Below are positions 1 through 6,104 of a stretch of DNA of 17,415 nucleotides, piece after piece. The DNA is from Archaeoglobaceae archaeon. GTDB lineage: Archaea > Halobacteriota > Archaeoglobi > Archaeoglobales > Archaeoglobaceae. The stretch spans positions 2,963 through 20,377 of the forward strand of contig JANXDV010000011.1 of the NCBI GenBank assembly GCA_025058955.1, read 5' to 3'. The notes below the pieces were generated by a model, which worked only from the letters and a program-made list of their open reading frames with translations, did no database searches and had not been told where the DNA came from. The position numbers were made by a program, and so were the translations under genes. How positions within the stretch are numbered: position 1 is the stretch's first letter; each line of letters begins with the position of its first letter.

Positions 1-465
1 CGTGTATGTAAGAACTATTGCTGATTCAACGCCAGTTTCTTTCAAAGCTATTAGCTCCTTTTCCTTGAGCTCAGGTGAGATGGAGTTATAAATAACCCTC
101 TTCTCAAGTCCAATTTCCTTCACGAACCTAAGTGCAGAGATCTTTATGTCTGGCATCGCAGAATCGATTAGAAAAGGCTTCTCTGTAACACTTGAAACGA
201 ATTCGATGTATTTTTTAAGAGCTTCTTCGCTCATTCCCACAACGTCAACGATTCCAGGTATTTCGGTTTTATCGCTTAGTTCTTCTTGTTCTTTTATCAA
301 TTTTTCCGCAAGTTCTCTCTTAAACAGTCCCTTTTTTTCATCCTCCACAATCTTATGCCCCTTGTAAAATATGCTCCCTATTAGCAGTGTTTTTGTTTCT
401 CCAGGATTGCCTCCAACCTTTATCCCTCCTATCTCAAAAGTTTTTGGCTGTGCGTATTTCAACAT
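1..465 (-). CDS. mtoA: MtrH-family methyltransferase (MtoA-like), N-terminal part, cut by the window edge
   Basis: Reading the minus strand from an ATG at 465 gives 155 open codons to the window edge, so the C-terminus is missing. The protein begins MLKYAQPKTFEIGGIKVGG and continues through PGETKTLLIGSIFYKGHKIV, DEKKGLF, a QEELSDKT segment, IVDVVGMSEEALKKYIEFV, FLIDSAMPDIKISAL and RVIYNSISPEL. This is the pattern of MtrH, the subunit that moves a methyl group between tetrahydromethanopterin and a corrinoid. The other Mtr subunits are absent and the neighbours are a corrinoid protein and a UroD-fold methyltransferase. It is therefore more likely the stand-alone MtrH-like enzyme that passes methyl groups from the corrinoid protein to tetrahydromethanopterin (MtoA role) than part of the sodium-pumping Mtr complex; that role is inferred. 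Its start overlaps the end of the upstream transporter gene by 7 bp, and GGGGTGA lies four bases before the ATG, indicating one operon and coupled translation. Confidence 0.88.
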   Translation of the reverse strand, partial: MLKYAQPKTFEIGGIKVGGNPGETKTLLIGSIFYKGHKIVEDEKKGLFKRELAEKLIKEQEELSDKTEIPGIVDVVGMSEEALKKYIEFVSSVTEKPFLIDSAMPDIKISALRFVKEIGLEKRVIYNSISPELKEKELIALKETGVESAIVLTYT

Positions 466-1691
466 CTTCTCACCCCTGAAATTGATCTAACTCCGAATAA
501 AACCACTATGGTTGCGAAGAAGTGTAGAAAGGCAGAAAGATAAAGAGCAGAAAGGTAAGAAGTCGTTAGATCCCTTAGGAAAGAGCCCAAGTATGGTCCT
601 ATTATTGAAGATGTCATCACGGACATGTTAAGCAGTGCGGTAATTCTACCCGTGAACTTTTTGCCGAAAAAGGTTGGCACCGCGGTAAAGTGCACAGTCG
701 GCTCCCCACCAAGGCAGAAGTAAACCAAAATGCCGAAGATTAGAATTAGAAAAGGATCGAAATAAGTAAGGGCAAAAATAAAAATAAATATTCCCGCAAT
801 TGAATAAAGCAAAGGCAAAACTTTAAAGGGTCCTCCAATTCTGTCATTAAGCGCTCCCCAGAAGAAAGAGCCAATAGCACTGCCAATTGCGGTTATACTC
901 ATAAAAAGGGGGACGAATTGATTTTTAATGTATTCTGAAGACATCGAAGAGGAAAGACCTTCGAAAACTATTGTTGCGATGTTCATCAGTATTAGAAACC
1001 ATGCGGTTGCGGTGGAGAACATCACAACAAAGAGAATCCAAAATCTCGCATCACTCAAAGCTTCACGAAGCGAAGAATCTGAATGAGTTTTTTTCACTTC
1101 AGGAACTTTCCATAGCAATACTCCGATTGAGTAAAATGTTGCAAAAATCAAAAATCCGAGTGCAATGAAGGTTGTTTGGAGATCGTAGTTTATGATAAGA
1201 TATGCAATGAGGGGGGACATCAAAAGCGGAGAGATGTTTTGACCAAAGATTGCAATACCAAAAGCTTTTCCTGTGTTTTCCGAAAACCACCTTGCGATCA
1301 CAACAGGATAAGTGCCAACGAAAAATCCCGCACCAAAGCCAACCACAAGGCTACCAAAATACCAAAATAGCCTCGCATCTTCCCAAAGAGCATAGTTGAA
1401 AGTTAAAGAAATTATGAACATTCCAAGCAGATAGAAAATACCCGAAATCGCTACTGTAGGCTTTGGTCCAAATTTGTCAGCTAAGAATCCTGCAAAAAGC
1501 TGAAATACCAGCATTCCCAAGCCAATAAGAGAGGCTGAAAGAACAACAGGAGACAATTCATTTAGCGAATATCTTTGAAGTATATGCGGATAAAACTGAC
1601 TCCAAACCAAGGAAACCATTGCGAAAACAAGAAGAAGGGCTAAAGTTACTGGGTAGAGGTTTTTATGCTTCTCTCCAAGACCAAAATTCAT
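459..1691 (-). CDS. MFS transporter, oxalate/formate antiporter (OFA)-like
   Basis: A 410-residue protein with about twelve hydrophobic helices and two MFS signature loops: GFLADKFGPK at residues 68-77 between helices 2 and 3, and a related GALNDRIGG loop near residue 280 between helices 8 and 9. The sequence style, including GFGAGFFVGTYPVVIARWF in helix 4 and 5 and the late PTFFGKKFTGRITALLN segment, is that of OFA-family monocarboxylate carriers. Such carriers accompany methoxy-aromatic demethylation genes in Archaeoglobus as far as I recall. Import of a methoxylated aromatic acid, or export of the hydroxylated product, is inferred from context; the true substrate cannot be read from sequence. 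It lies 44 bp downstream of the UroD-fold methyltransferase gene, with an AAGGTGG ribosome binding site before the ATG, and overlaps the MtrH-like gene by 7 bp. Confidence 0.85.
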   Translation of the reverse strand: MNFGLGEKHKNLYPVTLALLLVFAMVSLVWSQFYPHILQRYSLNELSPVVLSASLIGLGMLVFQLFAGFLADKFGPKPTVAISGIFYLLGMFIISLTFNYALWEDARLFWYFGSLVVGFGAGFFVGTYPVVIARWFSENTGKAFGIAIFGQNISPLLMSPLIAYLIINYDLQTTFIALGFLIFATFYSIGVLLWKVPEVKKTHSDSSLREALSDARFWILFVVMFSTATAWFLILMNIATIVFEGLSSSMSSEYIKNQFVPLFMSITAIGSAIGSFFWGALNDRIGGPFKVLPLLYSIAGIFIFIFALTYFDPFLILIFGILVYFCLGGEPTVHFTAVPTFFGKKFTGRITALLNMSVMTSSIIGPYLGSFLRDLTTSYLSALYLSAFLHFFATIVVLFGVRSISGVRRC

Positions 1692-1708
1692 CTATCCACC
1701 TTCAAATT

Positions 1709-1735
1709 TCAAATTGATAATAAAATATAAAATAT
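1709..1735 (-). promoter_or_regulatory. Possible internal promoter ahead of the OFA transporter gene
   Basis: The 44-bp gap between the methyltransferase stop and the transporter ATG reads, on the minus strand, ATATTTTATATTTTATTATC followed by a short stretch and AAGGTGG. The TTTTATATTTT core is a good archaeal TATA-like element about 30 bases before the start codon. It may give extra transcription of the transporter and MtrH-like gene, but such AT-rich gaps also occur by chance in this genome. Confidence 0.35.
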
Positions 1736-2989
1736 TTAATATTTTCCATACTTCTTAACCGCACTCAGCATCGCCTTCACATTCTCAGGCTTTGCATCTC
1801 TCGACAAGCCACCATCAACTCCCGGCCAGATCATCATTCCTCCTTCCTTGCAATCCTCGAGTAGCTTTTTCATGAACTCCTCTACCTTTTGCGGTGTTCC
1901 ACCAATCAGCAATGAATTTGTTGGACCGCTCACAAGGATAACATGGTTGCCAAGAACTTCTCTTACCTTTCTCGGGTCCGTTTTTTCAAAAACACCAACT
2001 ACTTTCCCTTTTGGAGCTTCAAGGAGAGTTTCTAAATGGGCATCATGTCTTCCTTCAAAGAGCACAAATGGTGTGAGCCCCATGTTGACGACTTCTTTAA
2101 AAATCTCATTTAGCGCGGGCCAGTAGAACTCGTTGTATAGCTTCGGATTAAGATACTCGTTCAAGTGCAGAGGGAAGAAACATTCAACTATTTCTGTTCC
2201 GAATACAGGCTTTCTTATCTCCTTTGGTGGAGCGGAACATGAAGCTGCTCTTAATATTAAAGGCTTAACCGCTTCAACCGCCTGCTTAACCTTATCACCA
2301 ATCCTATAGAGATCCATAACAACATTCTTTATATCTCTTAAGAAATCGCCAATTAAGTCGAGCGGAGCGTAGCCCCATGCCATTGGAACAGTTGGATATC
2401 CTATTTTTGCAAGCTCCATAGAAACATCCGCCATAAAAGCACCAAATTTGGCAAGTTCTGCTCCATATTTGGCAAGCGCAGCATTGTATTCTGCTGAACC
2501 AGGATTGCAGAGTTTTTTGTTTATCCTTGGCATCGCAACTTTATTGATGAACTCTAATGGATTTTCGATTAACTGGTCGTATTCGTTAGCTTTCATTATT
2601 TCCTTTCCTATGAATTGTGGGTGAGCGTTTTTATCAAGCTCATAACCAGGCCATCTCGAGTAAACGTCTCCAAGTGCAAGGTGTGTGCTTCCAAGGATAA
2701 ATCTCGCTGCAGAAGACATTTCAGGCTGTTCGAGGAGTGCTATTGTGTAGATCATACCTTCAAGACCCGCTATTACAGTGAAGGTGTCAAAGTCGAAGTC
2801 TCTTGCAACCTTAAGCCAAGCATCCTTGCATTTAGCATAATCGAATAGAACTTCATGTGTTGTATAGCCAGCATAGCTTCCATGCCAAACCGCAGTGGCA
2901 CCCATTACTGGAACTCTATCTGGTTCCTTTCCCTTAATAACATCTTCTATCCTGCGCAATTTTTCCATCCTAATATCCTCAGCCTTCAT
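1736..2989 (-). CDS. mtoB: UroD-fold corrinoid methyltransferase, probable O-demethylase (MtoB/MtvB-like)
   Basis: A 417-residue protein of the uroporphyrinogen decarboxylase/MtaA-CmuA fold. Supporting segments are the N-terminal LRRIEDVIKGKEPDRVPVMG (residues 11-30), FFPLHLNEYLNPKLYNEFYW (271-290) and the C-terminal GGLSRDAKPENVKAML (393-408). In MtaA/MtbA/CmuA relatives a His-x-Cys pair plus a later Cys bind zinc and activate coenzyme M. Here the matching places read LFEGRHDAH (310-318) and PGVDGGL (389-395), with no His-x-Cys and no late Cys. That fits an enzyme demethylating an ether substrate onto a corrinoid protein, as MtoB and bacterial MtvB do; the substrate itself is inferred. The gene directly abuts the corrinoid protein gene (stop TGA immediately followed by this ATG) and has GGGGTGAG upstream, so the partner is almost certainly that protein. 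Confidence 0.82.
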   Translation of the reverse strand: MKAEDIRMEKLRRIEDVIKGKEPDRVPVMGATAVWHGSYAGYTTHEVLFDYAKCKDAWLKVARDFDFDTFTVIAGLEGMIYTIALLEQPEMSSAARFILGSTHLALGDVYSRWPGYELDKNAHPQFIGKEIMKANEYDQLIENPLEFINKVAMPRINKKLCNPGSAEYNAALAKYGAELAKFGAFMADVSMELAKIGYPTVPMAWGYAPLDLIGDFLRDIKNVVMDLYRIGDKVKQAVEAVKPLILRAASCSAPPKEIRKPVFGTEIVECFFPLHLNEYLNPKLYNEFYWPALNEIFKEVVNMGLTPFVLFEGRHDAHLETLLEAPKGKVVGVFEKTDPRKVREVLGNHVILVSGPTNSLLIGGTPQKVEEFMKKLLEDCKEGGMMIWPGVDGGLSRDAKPENVKAMLSAVKKYGKY

Positions 2990-3625
2990 TCAGCTCACCC
3001 CAACTAATGCCTTGATCTTCTTCACTCCAATCGCAGCGTCATCAGCCCAGTCGTCAGCGCCAGTGTATTGCTTCACTTCTTCGCTTGTCCTTCCGCCCCC
3101 GACGATTATCTTAACTTTATTTCTCAGCCCCGCTTCCTTGATCTCATCTATCGTCTTCTTCATACTCTCTATCGCCTCTGTAAGCAAACCGCTTAGCCCA
3201 ACAACTTGTGGTTTGTGCTGTTTTATGGCTTCAACAAAGGTTTTTGGTGGTTGATCCACACCTAAATCGACAACTTCAAATCCCTCAGCTTCAAGCAACG
3301 CTATTACTATGTTCTTACCTATATCGTGCACATCCCCTTCGACACTGCCAATCACAACTTTACCCTTGCTTTCCGCTTTTTTCTCTCCAAGAAGGGGCTT
3401 CAGAATTTCCATAACTTGCTTTAGAATTTCACCAGCCATTATCAAGTCTGAAACAAAGTATCTTCCCTCTTCAAAGCGCTTACCAATTATATTTGTTGCT
3501 TTTCTAATGTCTTCAAGAATGGCAAATGGATTTTCTTTGCTTTCTATCCTCCTCTTCGTTAGTTCGATCACTTTGGATTCCTCCAAATCCGCAAGTTTCT
3601 CGACAAACTCCTCTCTGAGATTCAT
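2990..3625 (-). CDS. mtoC: Corrinoid (B12-binding) methyl-carrier protein (MtoC-like)
   Basis: A 211-residue two-domain corrinoid protein. Residues 1-85 form the helical cap domain typical of MtaC/MtbC/MtvC, with LEDIRKATNIIGKRFEEGRYFVSDLIMAGEIL in the expected place. Residues 88-211 are the Rossmann-like B12 domain. They carry D98-V-H100-D-I-G103, where His100 is the lower cobalt ligand, then GLSGLLTEAIESM (SxL region) and VGGGRTSEE (GG region). The protein carries the methyl group from the UroD-fold enzyme to the MtrH-like enzyme. It is the first gene of the cluster, with GGTGAG five bases before the ATG and a candidate TATA/operator region in the 119-bp gap upstream. Length and motifs are complete. 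The corrinoid reactivase is not visible in the window and may lie past the left edge. Confidence 0.9.
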   Translation of the reverse strand: MNLREEFVEKLADLEESKVIELTKRRIESKENPFAILEDIRKATNIIGKRFEEGRYFVSDLIMAGEILKQVMEILKPLLGEKKAESKGKVVIGSVEGDVHDIGKNIVIALLEAEGFEVVDLGVDQPPKTFVEAIKQHKPQVVGLSGLLTEAIESMKKTIDEIKEAGLRNKVKIIVGGGRTSEEVKQYTGADDWADDAAIGVKKIKALVGVS

Positions 3626-3655
3626 AAGCTCACCATAATTTATTCTTCAAGCAAG

Positions 3656-3665
3656 AAAATAAAGC
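3656..3665 (-). promoter_or_regulatory. TATA-like element of the mto-like operon
   Basis: On the minus strand GCTTTATTTT, preceded by an A-rich stretch resembling a BRE (GTAAAAA), lies about 35-40 bases before the mtoC-like start codon. Initiation some 25 bases downstream would leave a leader of roughly ten bases holding the GGTGAG site. Position is deduced by eye. Confidence 0.45.
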
Positions 3666-3668
3666 TTT

Positions 3669-3686
3669 TTACGAATCTGTTCATAA
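3669..3686. promoter_or_regulatory. Candidate operator upstream of mtoC-like gene (inverted repeat)
   Basis: The plus strand reads TTACGAA-TCTG-TTCATAA: two 7-base arms, inverted, with one mismatch and a 4-base spacer. It lies just upstream of the TATA-like element. It shares 13 of 18 positions with the element at 4977-4994, upstream of the second carrier. The neighbouring ribbon-helix-helix protein is the natural candidate to bind it; that link is inference. Confidence 0.45.
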
Positions 3687-3725
3687 CAATTGTATTTTAT
3701 TTCTAATAAAATTATCTGGACATGC

Positions 3726-3743
3726 AAAGAAAAAAATAAAAAA
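3726..3743 (-). terminator. T-rich terminator after the second MFS gene
   Basis: Right after the stop codon of the MFS gene the minus strand has TTTTTTATTTTTTTC with no strong hairpin, the form of an archaeal oligo-U terminator. It suggests the carrier is transcribed separately from the mto-like operon that starts about 60-90 bases further on. Confidence 0.5.
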
Positions 3744-3744
3744 T

Positions 3745-4923
3745 TTATTTTGCTCTTGGTGGTTCTGGGATCAAGAAGGCGAAGATCCCTTGGATTGCAA
3801 AGAGAAGTGCTGAAACCGCAAAAGCTGTTGTGAAGCCATAACTAATTGCAATCGGAGCTATTATGAAGGGTGTGCTAACGAAAGCTCCGAGGCAGAGGAA
3901 GGTATTTATTACTCCTGCAGATCCACCAACCCATTCAGGTTTCATTCTTGAATCAACCGCGGGCAGATAAGCAGGCAATGCCATCCAATGCGGAATTACT
4001 CCGCCTGCAAGGAAACCTGCAAGCGTTATTGTGACCCAAAGAACTAATATGTCCCCGATTACCCAGCCCAAGTAAACAAGAATTGAGAAGCTGAGCGATA
4101 GAAGGATTATGTATAGTCTTACACCACCAGTTTTTGCGCTTAAAGCTGGAAATACGAGAGAGCCAATCCAACCTGCCCATGTGATCATTGCAACTATTGC
4201 TCCTGCGAGTGCAATGTCTATACCCTTCTCTATCGATGCAGCAGTTGTGAATAGAGCCTGAAACGGAACCATGCCTGCCATTGCTATGAAAGTTCCAAGT
4301 GCTGTGCCCCAAATCGCTTTGTTGCTCAAAGATTTCTTCGCACCTTCAATCACGTTCGTTTTTGGAATTACAACACCAGGTGGTGCATCCCTAACGATTA
4401 GAGCGAAAAGAATTAGTGCAATAAGAATTAAAGCGCCACCATAAACGTTTATATCGCTCCAACTCTTGAAATAAGGAGCCAAAGTCAGACCAAGAGACAA
4501 CCAGATCATCAAAGCGGTCATGTATATTCCCGTTGCAAGTCCAACTTGTTGCGGTGGGAACCAGGCATTTATGATCTTAGGAAGGTTCACGAGAACAATT
4601 CCAAGCCCTATGCCTACGAGGATCTGGGCTAAAACGAGTGAAGTGAAGTCGAGAGTATAGACCTTTAAAAATGTTCCAAGCATGGTTATCAATGCTCCAA
4701 CTGTAGCTGTGATCCTTATGCCGATCTTATCCGCTATTATACCTGCGGGAAAAGCCAAAATTCCTGCTATAAGCCATGGAAGAGTGAAGGCAAACGAATA
4801 CAGGGTTTGATCGATCTTATAGAGCTCAAACAAGATCGGAGCAATTGTTCCCATCGCATACCATGCGAAAACAAGGGAACCGAACAAAAGCCATGAAACT
4901 CCGAGGATTGTCCACTTACCCAT
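3745..4923 (-). CDS. MFS transporter (second carrier of the C1 cluster)
   Basis: A 392-residue membrane protein with about twelve hydrophobic helices. The MFS loop between helices 2 and 3 reads GIIADKIGIR (residues 61-70), and helix 4 carries the usual glycine-rich GIGLGIVLVNLPKI run. Alternating aromatic and small residues and a short charged central loop (around VVIPKTNVIEGAKKSLSNK) separate the two six-helix halves. It is only distantly like the OFA-type carrier at 459-1691, so the pair is not a recent duplication. Placement beside the demethylation genes and behind a shared operator-like repeat suggests transport of a related aromatic acid or its product; the substrate is unknown. The ATG is preceded by GGGGTGG at a normal distance, and the gene has its own promoter region. 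Confidence 0.8.
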   Translation of the reverse strand: MGKWTILGVSWLLFGSLVFAWYAMGTIAPILFELYKIDQTLYSFAFTLPWLIAGILAFPAGIIADKIGIRITATVGALITMLGTFLKVYTLDFTSLVLAQILVGIGLGIVLVNLPKIINAWFPPQQVGLATGIYMTALMIWLSLGLTLAPYFKSWSDINVYGGALILIALILFALIVRDAPPGVVIPKTNVIEGAKKSLSNKAIWGTALGTFIAMAGMVPFQALFTTAASIEKGIDIALAGAIVAMITWAGWIGSLVFPALSAKTGGVRLYIILLSLSFSILVYLGWVIGDILVLWVTITLAGFLAGGVIPHWMALPAYLPAVDSRMKPEWVGGSAGVINTFLCLGAFVSTPFIIAPIAISYGFTTAFAVSALLFAIQGIFAFLIPEPPRAK

Positions 4924-4960
4924 AGCTACCCACCCCTCTCAGACTACATTTGAGATATCG

Positions 4961-4972
4961 AAAAATAAAAAA
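4961..4972 (-). promoter_or_regulatory. TATA-like element of the second MFS gene
   Basis: The minus strand reads TTTTTTATTTTT about 40-50 bases before the ATG at 4923, directly downstream of the paired TTATGAA repeats. A start of transcription near 4935-4940 would leave a short leader with the GGGGTGG site. Placement is approximate. Confidence 0.35.
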
Positions 4973-4976
4973 TCTG

Positions 4977-4994
4977 TTATGAAACTGTTATGAA
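4977..4994. promoter_or_regulatory. Candidate operator: direct repeat of TTATGAA upstream of the second MFS gene
   Basis: The plus strand reads TTATGAA-ACTG-TTATGAA, a direct repeat with an 11-base period, that is one helical turn. Counting flanks, CTGTTATGAA occurs twice (4974-4983 and 4985-4994), and a third TTATGAA lies at 5013-5019. The element sits a few bases upstream of the TATA-like run, the same layout as at the mto-like promoter, between the regulator gene and its likely target. Confidence 0.5.
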
Positions 4995-4998
4995 GAGT

Positions 4999-5598
4999 TC
5001 AATTCAAAACTCTTATGAATATTCTCTCCCCACTCAACTCAAAGTCAGCTTTAACACCAAGCTGTTCGTAAACGCTTTTTATGATCGATTTCGTAATGAT
5101 CACGTTCTCAGGAGCGGTTCGAAATATGAATTCGTTCTCCTTTACTTTTCTGAACTCTCCACCTCCACCAAATTCGATGGTTTTAAGCACCTCTTCCGCC
5201 TTTTCAACGCTTCTTGTGTTTTCGTTCCATTTGTGCCAGATGTAGAAGAGGTTGGAGAATCCACGAATTCCTCTTAAAAATTCCTCATCCCTCTCGATCT
5301 CCTCTGCAGTATATTTATCCTGAATTTTCTTCAACAAAACTCTGTAAAGTTCTTTGTCCATTATCACATACTGTTTCATCTCAACGTTGTATATGTGATA
5401 CGCTATCCTTTCGTAGTCCTTTGGAAGCTTCTCAATGCTATATCCCGCCATTTTGAAGGCTTTGAAGAGTCTCCAGTAGAACTCCAGTGCATTTCGAAAG
5501 ATCTGACTATAGCTTTTAAAACCCTCTCTAAGAAGATCTTCAAGCAGTCTCAAATCATTTTCAGTAAGAGAGATTGTGATTCTATGAAAAAGCTTCAT
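4999..5598 (-). CDS. Ribbon-helix-helix DNA-binding regulator with C-terminal sensor-like domain
   Basis: A 199-residue protein. Residues about 4-45 (RITISLTENDLRLLEDLLRE followed by GFKSYSQIFRNALEFYW) have the beta-strand then two-helix pattern of ribbon-helix-helix (CopG/MetJ-like) repressors. The remaining ~150 residues match no family I recognise. They are charged and partly helical, include a GGGGEF turn, and may bind an effector. I use the ATG at 5598; a TTG two codons upstream is possible but less likely. There is no ribosome binding site before this ATG, and an AT-rich palindrome centred about 24 bases upstream could be its TATA box, so it may be leaderless with its own promoter. It follows the hydrogenase protease gene by some 20 bases on the same strand. 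The repeats at its own start and at the two C1-cluster promoters point to those as targets (inference). Confidence 0.75.
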   Translation of the reverse strand: MKLFHRITISLTENDLRLLEDLLREGFKSYSQIFRNALEFYWRLFKAFKMAGYSIEKLPKDYERIAYHIYNVEMKQYVIMDKELYRVLLKKIQDKYTAEEIERDEEFLRGIRGFSNLFYIWHKWNENTRSVEKAEEVLKTIEFGGGGEFRKVKENEFIFRTAPENVIITKSIIKSVYEQLGVKADFELSGERIFIRVLN

Positions 5599-5599
5599 A
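5583..5599. promoter_or_regulatory. Inverted repeat at the start of the regulator gene (possible autoregulatory site)
   Basis: TATGAA-AAAGC-TTCATA on the plus strand: perfect 6-base arms with a 5-base spacer, overlapping the start codon and first codons of the ribbon-helix-helix gene. The arms equal the core of the TTATGAA half-sites at the two C1-cluster promoters. A protein bound here would cover the transcription start if the gene is leaderless. The sequence is also coding, so chance is a real alternative. Confidence 0.35.
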
Positions 5600-5613
5600 A
5601 TCAATGTTTTTTC

Positions 5614-5629
5614 AAAAATTTAAATTTTT
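5614..5629 (-). promoter_or_regulatory. AT palindrome, probable TATA region of the regulator gene
   Basis: AAAAATTTAAATTTTT is a perfect 16-base palindrome spanning the stop codon of the hydrogenase protease gene. Its centre lies about 24 bases upstream of the regulator's ATG, the spacing expected for a leaderless archaeal transcript. It could also be a simple AT run. Confidence 0.35.
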
Positions 5630-6093
5630 GCCTTGTTTCTTGGTTGCAAGTGTAAAAGTTTGATGCAATTGTAAACTCTTTCAGCAACAAAATCGACGAT
5701 CTCTTCGAGCTCTGGAGACATTTTATCCGAGATTGTAAAGGGATCCTTGACGCAAATGCCTATGACGAAAAAATTTTTTGGAGCTAAATTAAGGGCTTTC
5801 ATTAACTCCAAGGACTCTGGAAGCCCAGAATAATGCGGAGATCTTGGAAAAAGTATTTTCAAATCCTCCAGATTTTCGATTAAAACAACTTCTCCAACTT
5901 CTCCAACGATGCTATCAACCACAAAAACGATTTCTTGCCCCGCAATGTAATCCACGAGATTGTAGCCACTTTTTTCGAGAATTTCAACTTCAAATCCCTC
6001 TTCTTCAAACCTATTTTTCAGCTTTTCACCAACGATTAAGCCGATTCTATCATCTGAGTAAATCGGATTGCCTAAAAATAAAATAAGAGGCAT
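5620..6093 (-). CDS. [NiFe]-hydrogenase maturation endopeptidase (HycI/HyaD family)
   Basis: A 157-residue protein, the usual size for these proteases. It opens with LILFLGNPIYSDDRIG, the GN...DD nickel-site motif (Gly8, Asn9, Asp14, Asp15), although the Gly that normally follows is Arg16 here. VVDSIVG supplies the second acidic ligand near residue 60 and SPHYSGLPESL the histidine. Such enzymes sense the finished NiFe site and cut the C-terminal tail of the large subunit. The gene directly follows mvhA, which encodes a precursor with a removable tail, so that subunit is the obvious substrate. The gap is 11 bp with no ribosome binding site, unusual for this operon; an AGCTTTTAAAG run about 28 bases upstream could drive a leaderless transcript, or translation may be coupled to mvhA. 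Confidence 0.88.
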   Translation of the reverse strand: MPLILFLGNPIYSDDRIGLIVGEKLKNRFEEEGFEVEILEKSGYNLVDYIAGQEIVFVVDSIVGEVGEVVLIENLEDLKILFPRSPHYSGLPESLELMKALNLAPKNFFVIGICVKDPFTISDKMSPELEEIVDFVAERVYNCIKLLHLQPRNKAKI

Positions 6094-6104
6094 ATAATAA
6101 AAAG

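Noticed and set aside
1..465. Part of the membrane MtrA-H methyltransferase complex
   Set aside because: The genes on its upstream side encode a transporter, a UroD-fold enzyme and a corrinoid protein; no other Mtr subunit is visible, although the sequence left of the window cannot be seen.
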